Below, piece after piece: positions 1-11,000 of a stretch of DNA of 64,000 nucleotides. The stretch is from NCBI GenBank assembly GCA_900312665.1, contig ONZQ02000007.1:451156-515155 (forward strand), in the 5' to 3' direction. The notes below the pieces were generated by a model, which saw nothing but the letters and a program-made list of their open reading frames with translations, ran no database searches and was not told the origin of the DNA. This DNA comes from Cephalotrichum gorgonifer. Its lineage: Eukaryota > Ascomycota > Sordariomycetes > Microascales > Microascaceae. The translations under genes and the position numbers were made by a program. Numbering within the stretch: position 1 is the stretch's first letter; the number at the start of each line of letters is the position of its first letter.

Positions 1-186
1 TGGCTCGACCCGTACCTGCCGAACAAGGGGCTCACGGGCCTCCGGTTCAGGGAGGTGTGGAGGACGCAGACACACCTGAACCTCGACGACCTAGACTTCG
101 CCGAGGATGGGGTCTGGAAGACGCTGAGTCGGGTGGTGGGAAGGAGGGGTCTCGCCGTGTGGAGGGTTACAAAAAGTTGCCCATGA
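1..186 (+). CDS. C-terminal end of an unrecognised protein (5' end outside the window)
   Basis: Frame 1 is open from the first base to a TGA at 184-186 and encodes about 61 residues beginning WLDPYLPNKGLTGL and ending WRVTKSCP. GC-rich third positions and the W/R/L-rich, non-repetitive composition look like real fungal coding sequence, and the frame is closed by a stop followed by a non-coding T-rich tail. I do not recognise the family. No start or intron can be judged because the gene is cut by the window edge. It could be the last exon of an enzyme, but this is not supported by any motif I can name. Confidence 0.55.
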   Translation, partial: WLDPYLPNKGLTGLRFREVWRTQTHLNLDDLDFAEDGVWKTLSRVVGRRGLAVWRVTKSCP

Positions 187-1185
187 GGATTAGGGGCACG
201 CTTTTCCCGGGACTGCCTGTCCGGGTTGTTTTCCCCCCGGGTTTGAGGGAGGTGGGCAGGCAGTTGGGGATTCCTTTGTTTTTTTTTCCGTTTTGAGATA
301 CCACAGGATTGTAAAAAGGGAGGCAAGGCTAAGGGAAGGGTAGAGGGTGGTTTTACATAGAAGGAGAGGAAACGGAGTACGGGGCGAGGGAAGGGGGGTT
401 GTTACATACTACTAAGCTCTTCTTTCTTGACATCTCTTGAACCCATATGTGTGACATCGCAGAACAAAAACGGGATAAATGGGGAGTGATAGATAGGTTT
501 TGGACGGTTCTCAGTCATGAAAGCAATTCTTTATTCTGGTATCTTTGTCCCATTTCCCAATTCCGATCCCGTATAAACGCCCCTCCATGTCCATGCTCTC
601 TAAACTCCCCAAGATCCCCAAGATGGGAACCCTCTCCCCCTTTTCCCGCTTTCCCCCAAAGAAACTCCCCAAAGGGGAAGGGTTCGAAAATGCGTCATTA
701 TATATGAGATGATGAAAATTCTCAGGGTAAGAAGATTCGTCACCCCCGCCCCCTCGGCCTCAGGTACCCTACATACCCCTCGGTGAGTTATGCGGGGGGA
801 TTGGTTCTTCGTTGGTTTTGCAACACGACTTATGCATGCGTGTCATGCTTTTCTTCCCCTCCCTTGCGCTTCTCTTTCTCTAGATCTTGCGTGCGTAATG
901 GTTGACCCACACCCTCGACTTCAATCGTCGATCCGGGTGTTCTTTTTCCCTTGCCAGGACCCCCCATTTGTCGCCGGGATCGGGATTGCGTGAAAGGGGG
1001 CCTTCAGCCGTCGGTGGTGGAAGGAGGTTGGCGTACTCGGGGTATTCATGCGACTTCATTGCGTCTTTATGGCGACGGCGCCTGCGGCTTCCACCAGAGA
1101 CCCCCCCCCCCCCCCCCCACGTCCGAACCTCAATCACAATACGGAGGACCCCTTTCCGCTTCCCTCCTGCCCGAACTTCGACCCT
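187..1185. other. Spacer: 3' tails of two convergent genes
   Basis: No convincing gene. It holds the 3' flank of the partial gene (T-rich to about 300) and the 3' flank of the minus-strand apple-domain gene. An uninterrupted run of 18 C lies at 1101-1118. Open frames here are short, overlap on both strands and show no family features. Confidence 0.6.
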
Positions 1186-1960
1186 TTAACCAGCCTTCTC
1201 GGGCTTTGCAATCTTCAACGCCAGAATCGTCCCAGAAGCATCGGCCGAGGTCCCGACAGACTGTTTTAGTACGCAGGCCCCGCCGGACTCCTCCCACGTC
1301 ACTCCGATGCACTCTCCCCTATCCGCACAGAGCTCCACGCACCGGCCCATCGAGGTGCTGTTCTCGGACGCGAGATCGGTGGCGCCATCCGAGACGGAGT
1401 AGTCGATGCCGCAGCTGACGCGGAAGTACTTGGTACTGCTGTCGCCGTCGCTGGAAGTCTCGACGATGGAGTCGTTTGCGGAGGGGCATGATATATCCGA
1501 GGATGTGGAGAGCGTGCTCAGCTTCTTTGATCTGGGGGCGTTGACTCCCGTTAGTATATCAACGCTAGTGTAGTAACGCTTTGCTCTCTCTTATCGGTTT
1601 TGGTGCTCTAATGCCCAAAGAAACCCTCTGTTCGGGAAGGTGTTCTGGGAGTTTCGGGGAAGGGGAGAGCCTGGAAACTTACGGACTGGCCTTCTGAAAG
1701 GCTACCCCGGCCCCAACGCCGATGGCGACGGCCGCCACGGCGATCAGAATCCCGCCGAATATCACCACGAAGAAGACCTTTCTCCGCATGCCGCATATCG
1801 TCTGGCGCCTCGCGGACGTCTTGTTACCACCCGCCGCGAGGTTGTACCCGTTCTCCGCATCGCTGTTCCCGCTGGGCGTCGTCGTCCCCCATGGCCGCCC
1901 GGGCGAATTGGAGTTTGTGAGTGCGGCTTGGGAGGCCCTGCCGGAGTTGTTCCCCCACAT
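1186..1960 (-). CDS. Single-pass membrane protein with extracellular apple/PAN-like domain
   Basis: Two exons on the minus strand: 1960-1683 and 1531-1186, joined across a 151-nt intron (donor GTAAGT, branch ACTAAC, acceptor CAG). The spliced protein is about 207 residues. It has a polar, N/G/S-rich N-terminal part that is probably cytosolic, the basic stretch GMRRK, one hydrophobic helix (VFFVVIFGGILIAVAAVAIG, about residues 62-83), a Ser/Thr-rich stalk, and a C-terminal cysteine domain. That domain starts near YFRVSCGIDYS and contains CVELCADRGECIGVTW and GACVLKQSVG, the spacing seen in fungal apple/PAN-like modules, which bind protein or carbohydrate at the cell surface. The topology is probably type II, since the N side is long and positive near the membrane. 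Family role and ligand are unknown. The start is the first ATG of the frame; a further upstream exon cannot be excluded. Confidence 0.75.
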
Positions 1961-2628
1961 CGCGGCGAAGCGATGTTCGGTCTGATTCCTGGTGTTTTTT
2001 CTTCCTCTACCCCAGCCCGTCCTTCCGCCCTTCTCGGAAGGGGGGGGAGTTCTTTATATGTCGTTCCTGGGATTCGTCTCTTCAAGTTCTGCTTCCGAGT
2101 GAAAAGAAAGATCTGAAATGTCTCCTGGTGGAGAGTGTCGACGCCGTTGCGAGAGTCGTTAAGATCGGGGGATGAGACGGCGGGTCGTTCGGGAGCTCGG
2201 ACTATCTCATGGCATGAAACTGCCTTCCCACGCCTTTACGGAATCCTTGATTCCTGTGATCCTCGTAGAGAAGGCCTACTCTTTGTTCGATTGAGCTTCC
2301 TGTGATGCTGGGGCGTGGTACAGCACGGGGCTCGGCCGGAAGAACTCTGGAGGTTGAAGAGTTCGGGAAAGGAGGTGCATACGGAGTATTAGGGAGAGGT
2401 AAAAATGGGAGAAGAGAAAGAGAGCTCCCAACAGTGGGGACGGCTCATAAACTGATAGAGGGCGGCGACCTGATGAAGAGAGGAGGCGTTATGTGGGTCC
2501 GGGGCGAAGGGAACGGTTCGGTCGACTGAATGGAAGGTTGAAACAACAGGGTACTGTACTTGAGGCGAACAGGAACTCAGTGAGTGACAGATGTGCGATA
2601 CACACCCGCCTCCCCCGTCCAAACCGGA

Positions 2629-2645
2629 CGAGTACTTGTACAAGT
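2629..2645. repeat. Palindrome of the TAC-NN-GTA family
   Basis: The 12-bp core ACTTGTACAAGT (2634-2645) is a perfect palindrome, preceded by GAGT to give an extended TAC motif. It is one of several dozen related short motifs in the spacers of this window. Confidence 0.7.
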
Positions 2646-3456
2646 TGCGGTGGTATGTGCCCCCCTCGGAAACGTTCTTTGTGCGGGACCCCCCCGGAGA
2701 ATTTACGACGTATGCATGTCCGATCGAAAATAGCGTTCTGCCCCTTGCCCAGTAACTACACCTACTACTCTTGCACAAGTACCGCCGCCGCTGCCGTGGC
2801 CGAGCGACCGCACGAAACGCCACGGCGGCGGTTGCCACTTCAGGTGGCCGGCCGATCAGAAAAAGCCCTTCTCCGATCGCCGCCCCTTCCCCCGATGGCC
2901 CATGCACAGGGTACCCCGTGCTCGCAGCATTCGCTCTCGCTCTCTCTCGGCCCCTTGAGTTTCCCTTTCGTTGCTCTTCTCGCTTGAGCTACGAGTGCGG
3001 CTAACGAGGTAATACCGCGAGCGAGATGATGAGAGATCCGAAACGAGGAACGATCAGTAGGGAGGGAAGGAATAACGAGCGAGCAAACGGGACCAGGGGA
3101 GGGGGGCGTGTGGGTATACCAGCTGGAGGCTTGTCAGTGTACTCGTACTCCTACGTGGGGGAAGGAAAGGAGAGCGAGGGCGGGTGAGTATAGTTTGTAT
3201 GAGTACTTGGTAAATAGGACTTTGAAAGTAGGTGGGGGCGTGTGCGATCGGGACCATGAAGTGGGCCCGGTCCACAAATGTGGTTGGTGGTGTTAGGGTT
3301 ACATCCGCACCAGGCCTTTACCATTGGTTTTCTAAGTACTGGTGCTGGTGTGAGATTTGGGTTAATTAGTGTTTGCTGGAAGAAGGCTAGAAAATGGTTG
3401 ATGCCAAGGGAACATCTTGAGCAGGCGAGCGGAGAGTTTTGCGCACCCGGTGTTAC

Positions 3457-3499
3457 TCAGTACTTGTATCTGCACTTGTATTCGTACTCGTACAAGTAG
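3457..3499. repeat. Cluster of TAC-NN-GTA motifs
   Basis: About 40 bp hold CAGTACTTGTATC, GCACTTGTATTC and GTACTCGTACAAGTA in succession, like a degenerate hexamer (TACYYG)n that switches to its reverse complement. There is no coding context. Confidence 0.7.
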
Positions 3500-6345
3500 G
3501 GAATGATGTCGAGGGAAGTAATTGTAGTGTATGCGAACCAAGCTGCCTTCCTGTTGGGGTAGCCGAGAGCTCATCCGATATTAGGATCGATCTCGTACTA
3601 CGGAGTAGTGCATAGTATCCGCATACTTGTACTCATACTCGTCGTCTCCAGGTTACAGACAGAAGGGGTCCATCCGCCGCGTCGGGTCAGAAGCGCGGTA
3701 TGTATTCAAGCTTTTCCCACAGGCGAGGGAGGGGGTGTGGGGGAATTCAGAGGAAGCGCCGCCCGGCGATCATGATTCGCAAAACGGCGTTTACAATGTC
3801 ATTACTCGTGGCACATTGTCGTGGCTTACCATCGCCGTGCTTTTTATGTGGTTTGTCTGGGGATGTGGGTGTGATTTGTGACCAGAGGACGGCGCCGAAG
3901 TTAGGATCCACGCGACACGTCCGGAGAGGGTATTATAAAGGCCTACCTTACCGCCCTTTGGCACACTGAGAAATGCTTTTTCCTGCTCTTGTGGAGATTG
4001 CCTTGGCGGCCCTCTGCTTGTTATTTCAATATGACTTATGACCAGCACGCTCTCGTCTCGTCGGAGGGGAGACCGATTTTGGACACTCTCCCCTCTCCGG
4101 CCCTGGTTGAATGATGAAATGAAGGAGGGTCCCCGGTCTCATACTCATGTCGTACGACTGCTCAAAACATTTCAAAGCGATGAGTATTATTACTCGTGTC
4201 CACTTCGGCAATGCATCGGTAAAACGCCGGGACGGGGAAGGACGGGATGAAAGAGTAGGGAGTGGCCGTGCAGGCTAGCGGAATACCGGAGCCGGAAACC
4301 CCGTAAATGGGCCGAATGGAACGCATGCCGGCGGGATGGTGAGGTACGAGTACTCATACACGTGCCCATAGGCGCCGACAGTGGGTACGAGGAGGCACTA
4401 GTAGGTGGATTATTACGCAGGGGACTAATAGTCCGACTACAAGCATTGTTGGGTGCAGTTTAATCCCTAGTTCGCTGCGTCTGGTGTGTTAGTTAAGTGA
4501 TCAATCGTGCGCGCAGTAATGATGTCTGGTCTAGACTACCTAAGCCCGGAGATTCACCGAAAGCGCGCAGAACGGAGCGGAGCTCAATCTTGGACTTGCC
4601 AGGTCAGGGCAAGCCGGATCTCGGTGATATTTCGACCTTGTACTTGTACAATAGCCAGAGAGAAGACCGCGGGAACCCCCACCCACCTCGAGGCGGTCCG
4701 ATTCATGCTGTCTGTCTACCTGCCTACTGAGTAGACGGCAGGGTTGGCCGGCGATCTGACGCTCCACTCAGAGCACGCAGGAGCTATGCTCCCTCCACAC
4801 AACATGCGACAGAGCCTCGGTCAATTACCCGGCGTGGCCGGCCCACCCGATGTAGCCCCTAAATCAAAAGGGGAGAAGCTTACGAGCTTTGAACCGTTAC
4901 ACTGAGATCGTGTCGATACCGTCGCTTCGGACTTATTCCATTTGAGTGTGTGCACGAGGACCATTGTTACGTCGTACGTGGGACTTGCATTAACATGCAC
5001 TGGAACCAAACTGTTGTTTGCTGGTTGCGGGGAGATGACAAAGGACCATGGACGCCTGCCGCTCAACACCCTCCCGCCCGCCCGCCCTGTCTCTCGGAGA
5101 CCTACCGAACATGAGGCGGCACCGACGGACGCCCTGAAGATTTGCGTCGAACCGGAGCATGGTGAAGTAAGACAGTCGCTGCTGCCTGACAAATACCGAC
5201 GAGCCCATCCCTACCCCTTTTAGCAACTTGGCCTTGAAATACTTCAGGGAAAAGAACAAAAGAAAAAGGAAAGTCAAGATCCCTCCCCCCCCCCAAAAAA
5301 AAAGAATAACAAATAAAATAAGAAAAAAAGAAGAATGTCTTAGCGCAACCAAGCGAAGCGAAGCAGAGTTGAACGCGGTGATCTCTTGCCCAAGATGGCA
5401 TGTCTGATGTCTGAGAAGAAACGGTGACATGTCTGGGATAAGATGGCATGTCTAGGACCTCGGTTACGATTGCGCCCAGTCTAGGAGGGCGACGGTGTGT
5501 CCCCTCCCACTACTCGTACGTACAAACATGTAGGGCCGAAAACATATGACCGACGCGGGATGGGTGCTGCGACGTAGGATTTAGGAGCAGGGGGGGACAA
5601 CTGAAATGGTTCCCTCACGCCTCGCAACCCAACATACAGCGACCACCCCATATCCCTCTCGGCGGATTTATCTCCCCGCAAAATACTACAAGTAGTACGG
5701 CCTGGCACACCGTAGCCTCAAACGATGTACACGCGTGCTTGTGGTCACATTGAAGAAAGGGACCAGGGCCCAAGATCTGTTCGCTCGCTCGCACTTGTAC
5801 ACGTCGCAGCAAGAGGTTACACCCGTCGACCCAAGGTCCAGCCCGACAATTCAAAAGAGGAATGGCCGCTTTATTTTTGGGCGCGTGCCAGAGCTACTAA
5901 CTGGACTATGTACTTACCCCCCATCAACACTCAGCCCTCTTCGACCAGGGGGGGAGAGGGCGTTACGGCCCGTCTCTCCCGTGTCTCGCAAACCGCCAGT
6001 TAGCATTACTCTCAGACCACTCGTATTTGTGCCAATGGCTCTTCAAGACGTCACTTCACCATAACCCTCTCCGTCTTATTAGGGGGCTTATTATTATTAA
6101 TCTCTTTTGGAGGTGGCCCTTGATGGTAATATAGGCCTTGAGACCCTCGAACACATGCATGTTTCGGGCTGCAGGTTGAGTTCTGATATACCTCATCTCG
6201 TGAGGCCCGAATCCTTTAGCAACTCCTGCTCGTGATACACGCAAGCGAAAAGCGGACGGGATCATAGCCCCTCACGGGAGGCTGCAGGCACCAGACGACG
6301 ATGTTTGGTGCACAAGAGCTGTGCCAGCGATGGCAAACACGTTGG

Positions 6346-6363
6346 ACACACACACACACACAC
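6346..6363. repeat. (CA)n microsatellite
   Basis: About nine uninterrupted ACAC units lie just beyond the 3' end of the RPL10A gene. Confidence 0.85.
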
Positions 6364-6536
6364 CATGGGGAAAGAGACATGCTTTGCTTCTTCGATCCAT
6401 TCCATTGCGTTGGCACTCGGCCTCTATGAACCCCCTATCTGCGTAGATCGGCCACCCACTCAGACGCTATATGCCCCCGACGGGCTACTAGATCCAACAC
6501 GATCGTGGCATCATAAGCACGCGCAGGTCAAGGCCC

Positions 6537-7682
6537 TTAGAAGATGCGGCGAGGGGGAGACATGGTAGCCTTGATGGTGAGGCTACCGACGTTCTGCCAG
6601 CCCTTCTTCAGCAGGGAGATGAGGTAGTTGATGGACAACATGATGTTGCCGACAAGCTGCTCCTGCTCCATGCCGACGTTGCCGACGGCGACACCCATGC
6701 AGAGAACCTTCTTGAGCTGGAACTTGATGGTCGACTTGACCTCGTTCAGCTTGGCGTTAAGGTCATCAGCGTGCGAAACGGGCGTGGGGAACTTGCCAGC
6801 TGTGGTTCGGGGGTCTCGAGGTTAGCTAACTGGCACTCCCAGACACGGGTTTATATGCTATAAAGCGAGGGAATCTTATGGAGATTCCAACGCAGAGATG
6901 ATCCAACTTACCCTTGGAGAGACCGGGACCCAGGATACGGGGAATCTGCTTGATGAGAGCCTCAGAGGCGACGAAGGCATCGTACTTGCGGGCAAGCTTC
7001 TTGATGAGCTTCTTGTTCTTGTTCAGCTTCTTGAGATCGTCGGCGGACATGGAGTCGATGCCGAGGTGCTTGGCACGATCGATATCGAGCTGGTCACCAA
7101 GAATGCTGCGAGGCAGGGTCAGTCCCTGTGAGCCGTCAAGTCCGATGCTGAAACACATACCAGATCTTCATGTTGGGACGGGGGACCGAGGGCAGCTTGA
7201 TGGTACCCGAGAAACTACATCCTGTTAGTTTCCTGCCAACCAGCCAGCCGGAATCACTCGCTACTCACCGCTTGTCACGCTGGGGGTCATAGTTCTTGAG
7301 GCCGATCTGGACTGTTGGCTTGTGTCAGGCATCATCCCACCAGATCCCATATCCAAGCGGGAATACTAACGCTCAACGGTCTCTGTATACTGGTTAGCGC
7401 AAGTTCTCCGGTCCAAGTGTCCAAGTAAAGTCTTGATGGGGTATTGACATACCGAGGAAGTTCCTCTTCTTGGTCTCGGTAGAGTACTCCAGGAGCTCAC
7501 CAACCTGGGCACGCACGTGGGCTATAGTTGACGAGAGTTAGTCGGTTCCTCGTCTACATCGTCTCGGGGGCTCGCGATTTCGTTCGTGCGACGTACCGAC
7601 TGTGATCTCTGTAGGGAAGCAAACGTTAGCATGCGCCCGAGTACAACATATACTCGTAGGTTTATCCCGACTTACTCGACAT
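6537..7682 (-). CDS. RPL10A: 60S ribosomal protein L10a (uL1)
   Basis: Eight exons on the minus strand: 7682-7676, 7608-7597, 7521-7453, 7382-7371, 7311-7269, 7214-7161, 7105-6912 and 6799-6537. Joined, they give exactly 217 codons plus stop, the normal length of eukaryotic uL1. The protein runs MSKITVAHVRAQV, then TKKRNFLETVELQIGLKNYD, the conserved DDLKKLNKNKKLIKKLARKY, KQIPRILGPGL, GKFPTPVSH, STIKFQLKKVLCMGVAVGN and ends SPPRRIF. uL1 forms the L1 stalk of the large subunit and binds 25S rRNA and E-site tRNA. All introns have GT donors and YAG acceptors and cluster toward the 5' end, as usual for fungal ribosomal protein genes. The first exon carries only seven coding bases and two internal exons are 12 nt each. 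The gene is divergent from TRM732 across about 414 bp. Confidence 0.97.
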
Positions 7683-8096
7683 CTTGTCAGTCTCCCAGTA
7701 TCAATCTGATCTGGTCGTCGCGTGTTGTCGTTAGTTGAGAATTAAGTGGTTACGGGAGAATCTTTACGATCGTTTCCTTAGCCGTTAAATTCGACATGGT
7801 GGGGTTGTGGATGCGACAGGGCAAATTTTCCTCACGAGGATATACACGTGACTTTGTTAGTAATGTACCCCATTATAGGTGGTGGGGTGTAAGTCTGGCG
7901 GATGGAGGGGCATGTACTCTGTATCGTGGGGTCAATTCAGAAAATAGGAAATCCTCGCGCGACGCTCATATTAGCTTTGTACGGATATCGATATTTCTCC
8001 CTTTTTTATTCTTCTATAATGAGGTGATAAATCTAGACATATCGTCGTGCTCATTGTACCTCCCCTCACGGGAACTGAAAACATCGTCCCAGCATC
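7683..8096. promoter_or_regulatory. Shared divergent promoter region of RPL10A and TRM732
   Basis: A 414-bp interval separates the two outward-facing start codons and must hold both promoters and leaders. I see no clear TATA box for either gene. Pyrimidine-rich tracts (about 7996-8013 and 8050-8070) precede the TRM732 ATG. Bidirectional use is inferred from layout only. Confidence 0.5.
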
Positions 8097-11000
8097 ATGA
8101 CGGAGAATGCGCATCATACGGTCTCTCTGTCCGAAGGAAACAAGGATGAGAGCCCGAGGGACCTTGTCAAGCTGATCGAGGACAACCCTCTAGGGTCGCA
8201 GGCCGCGTATGATATTGGCACCTCATCCCTTCCATCCGTTGGTTTTACTTGCTAACTCCAGCAGCTATGCCAAGTCCGTCTTCAACCACCTAATCTCGCA
8301 AGAAGCATCCTCCAAAGCGGCGACTAGCAAGATTCGAGTAAAGCTTTGTGGATTTATCCAGCAATGTTGCCAGTCAAGATCCGGAGAAGTCAAGGACTGG
8401 GCATTCTCAAATGAACTCTACCTCAAGTTGATGGACCTCTACCTCGAATGGAATGAGTCGGATTCGGAAAGATCCTTGAGGCTGGTCTTGGACCTGCTGG
8501 TCGACCTGATGACTGGAGGCCAAAGCAGAGCTGACCGAGAGTCCACCAAACTAACAGTTCTCGATACCCTCGTTTCTATTGTGGCGAGACAGTCCGCGAG
8601 GCCCCTGGCAAAGTCTGCTATGATGGTTCTTGACCGCTTCCTCTCCAAGTCGGTGGTGTCACTGCATGAAGTTGGATCCAAGTACAAGGAGTTGAAAAGG
8701 CTCGATATAGCTGTATCAGATCTTCAGCTCTGGAAGACGTACGTGGCGGAGATCTTAAACTGGATGAAGGTGCAATTCGTGTGCCCCGTCGCCGGAAAGT
8801 TCGTTGCGACCATCTACAAGGGCCTTCATACAGAGTCTGAAAAGGGATTTCTGTCGGGCTCCGAGAAAAAGTTCACCGTGGAGCTGTGGCACGAGTGGCT
8901 ACTTCAGCTCTTGATACCGGAGCCACTCCTGCTCGAGGGAGTCAAGAACTATATCCTCCTCCCTCTCTTCAAATTGGAGAGGACTGAGTCCTTGGCGTTT
9001 CTTGACATGATGAACCGACTTGACAGGGATATTGTTAGCCCGCAGACAGATCTGGATACCCCAGCCATGTTGAAACTGGCCTCCCTTGAGGTGGGAAAGC
9101 GTGTAGGCTTAGTTGAAGAGCCAGGTACCCATCACTCGCGATTTCCTTCAATACCCCCGCGCCGGGCTAATTTATCACTAGTATATGCGCAGTCCGGGAC
9201 AAAAAGGGGCGGCCGAGTGGGGCCAGTTGTGCTTCAAGAAGATCTACTCGAGCATGTTCTAGTTCATCCCTCGTATAACGTCCGAACTCTTGCTCTGTCC
9301 CTGATCGTTTCGTCTTCTTCGACAACACGCCCCTATTCGCCAACTGCCCTGGTCCTCTTAAAACGCCACCTGGGCATGTACTTTGCGGACTCGGAAGCAC
9401 GGTTTAGAAATGAACTCCTCAGTAAGCTGCGCGACATGTACAAGAGGATCAGGGGAGGGATATTCGTGCTTCGAAGGAGCCTTGCACGGGCCAGGGCAAC
9501 CGCAGTAAAGAAGGAAAGTGGGACAGCAGACCAGGGCAAGCCTGCCTTGTACCACACGAATATCATCTCCCATTCCGAGTCTGAGTTGTCGTCGGCACTG
9601 AAGCTCCATGAGGACTTCCTCCGCTGGTACATACACTTCCTCCGGACTGAACTCACTCCCACCGCATCCTACCAAAGGCACGCCACATCGCTAAAGGCCA
9701 CATCTGTAATACTCCAGCTCGAGGCGGCTCCCACGAAAACATGGGAAACAGAAGATGACGGCGCTTTACTTTTCGACCTCTTTGACCCTTACTGGAGCAG
9801 GATGCTACTAGATCTCCTTGTCGACCCCTTCGACGATGTTCGTGACATCGCGGCAATGGTACTTCGGCTGCTCCTGTCCGACGACCGATATCAAAGGATC
9901 CTCCCACCAGGTCGTGATCGGAGGTCGATACTCTCGGAGTTTCTATCTAAGGCCAATCAGATGGCCAACCAGACTGGCAGAGAAGACCATGCAAACGGGG
10001 TTGCTCGCGCCTATGAGCTTCTGCATAGGTTCTCAGGCGACCAGGACGCCCAGTTTGACTTACTCTCTGAACTTCTTGCGTCTTTGGGAGAAAGAATATC
10101 CTCGGCGGAAGCGAATCTGGGTTCTGCTGTGCTTGACGCACCCACCCACGGCCTCTTTGCCGCCCTGAGGTGGGAACGAGGTACCTCTACACGTCATACC
10201 CGCAGCTGCTAACCACCATTCGCGATAGCTACATTGTCCTCGCCATAAACGAAAACCCACTTGACCAGGAAAGAATGGGGAGAGTGAACCAGCTGTATCT
10301 GGACATCGTCGGTTACTGTAGTCGAATTTGGGATGTGGTCCGGGTCATACTCTGTGACGACTCTCCCGAGGGGCACCTCCCAGATGATCTCGATGAAATG
10401 GAGGGCCTGGATACGAAGAACCTCCTAAGCTACAGCTTCCGGGCGATTGATGAATCGAGGTAAGCTTATGACCATGTAAGTGGGAAAGACTGGCTACTAA
10501 TACCGTTACTAGCAAGGTTATGAAGGCGATCGTTCTGGGGGCCAAGAGATACGTCGGCAAAGGCCAGGTTTGTCCCTCGAAAGAGGTGTTCTCCGCTATT
10601 GGGGGCTTGTCCTTCCAGCAGCTGTCTACTCTGCGGCACCGAGGTGCCTTGACGGCAGCTTCACAGACGTTTGCAGCAGCGTGCCAGATGTCGGGGTATT
10701 ACAGCGGCGACGACTCATCAGGTAGCCTGCTCAGTGTTTGGTATCAGGTAAGGAGACCCTCCGACGGATACCGGGATCATTAATAACATCGTTAGGGTAC
10801 CCTTGACTGCATCTTCTCTCAGAGGTCCACGACAAGGAGGTCCGCAGGCATCCCAGCCATGATGATTGGGGTTTTGTCCGCCAATTCTGAGATTACACTC
10901 GAGCAGGCCCTGTCTAGACTCATGGAGATCGCGACTATGCCGGCGGAGGTGACGGAGACCGACGGCTCTAACCTACCCCAAGTACATGCGCTCAACTCGT

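Larger units (their letters stand above)
1961..6536. other. 4.6-kb gene-poor spacer with many TAC-NN-GTA motifs
   Basis: No gene that I can support. Open frames up to about 170 codons exist but overlap others, lack family motifs and have skewed composition. The stretch contains many copies of the dispersed palindromic motif described separately (2629-2645, 3135-3150, 3457-3499, 3596-3642, 4344-4360, 4637-4650, 5511-5525, 5690-5700), a C10/A9 homopolymer pair at 5285-5303 and a CA dinucleotide run at 6346-6363. Confidence 0.6.

Noticed and set aside
2389..2907. 172-codon minus-strand frame
   Set aside because: Cys/Arg/Ser-rich composition without motif, and it spans a TAC-motif palindrome that otherwise occurs only in spacers.
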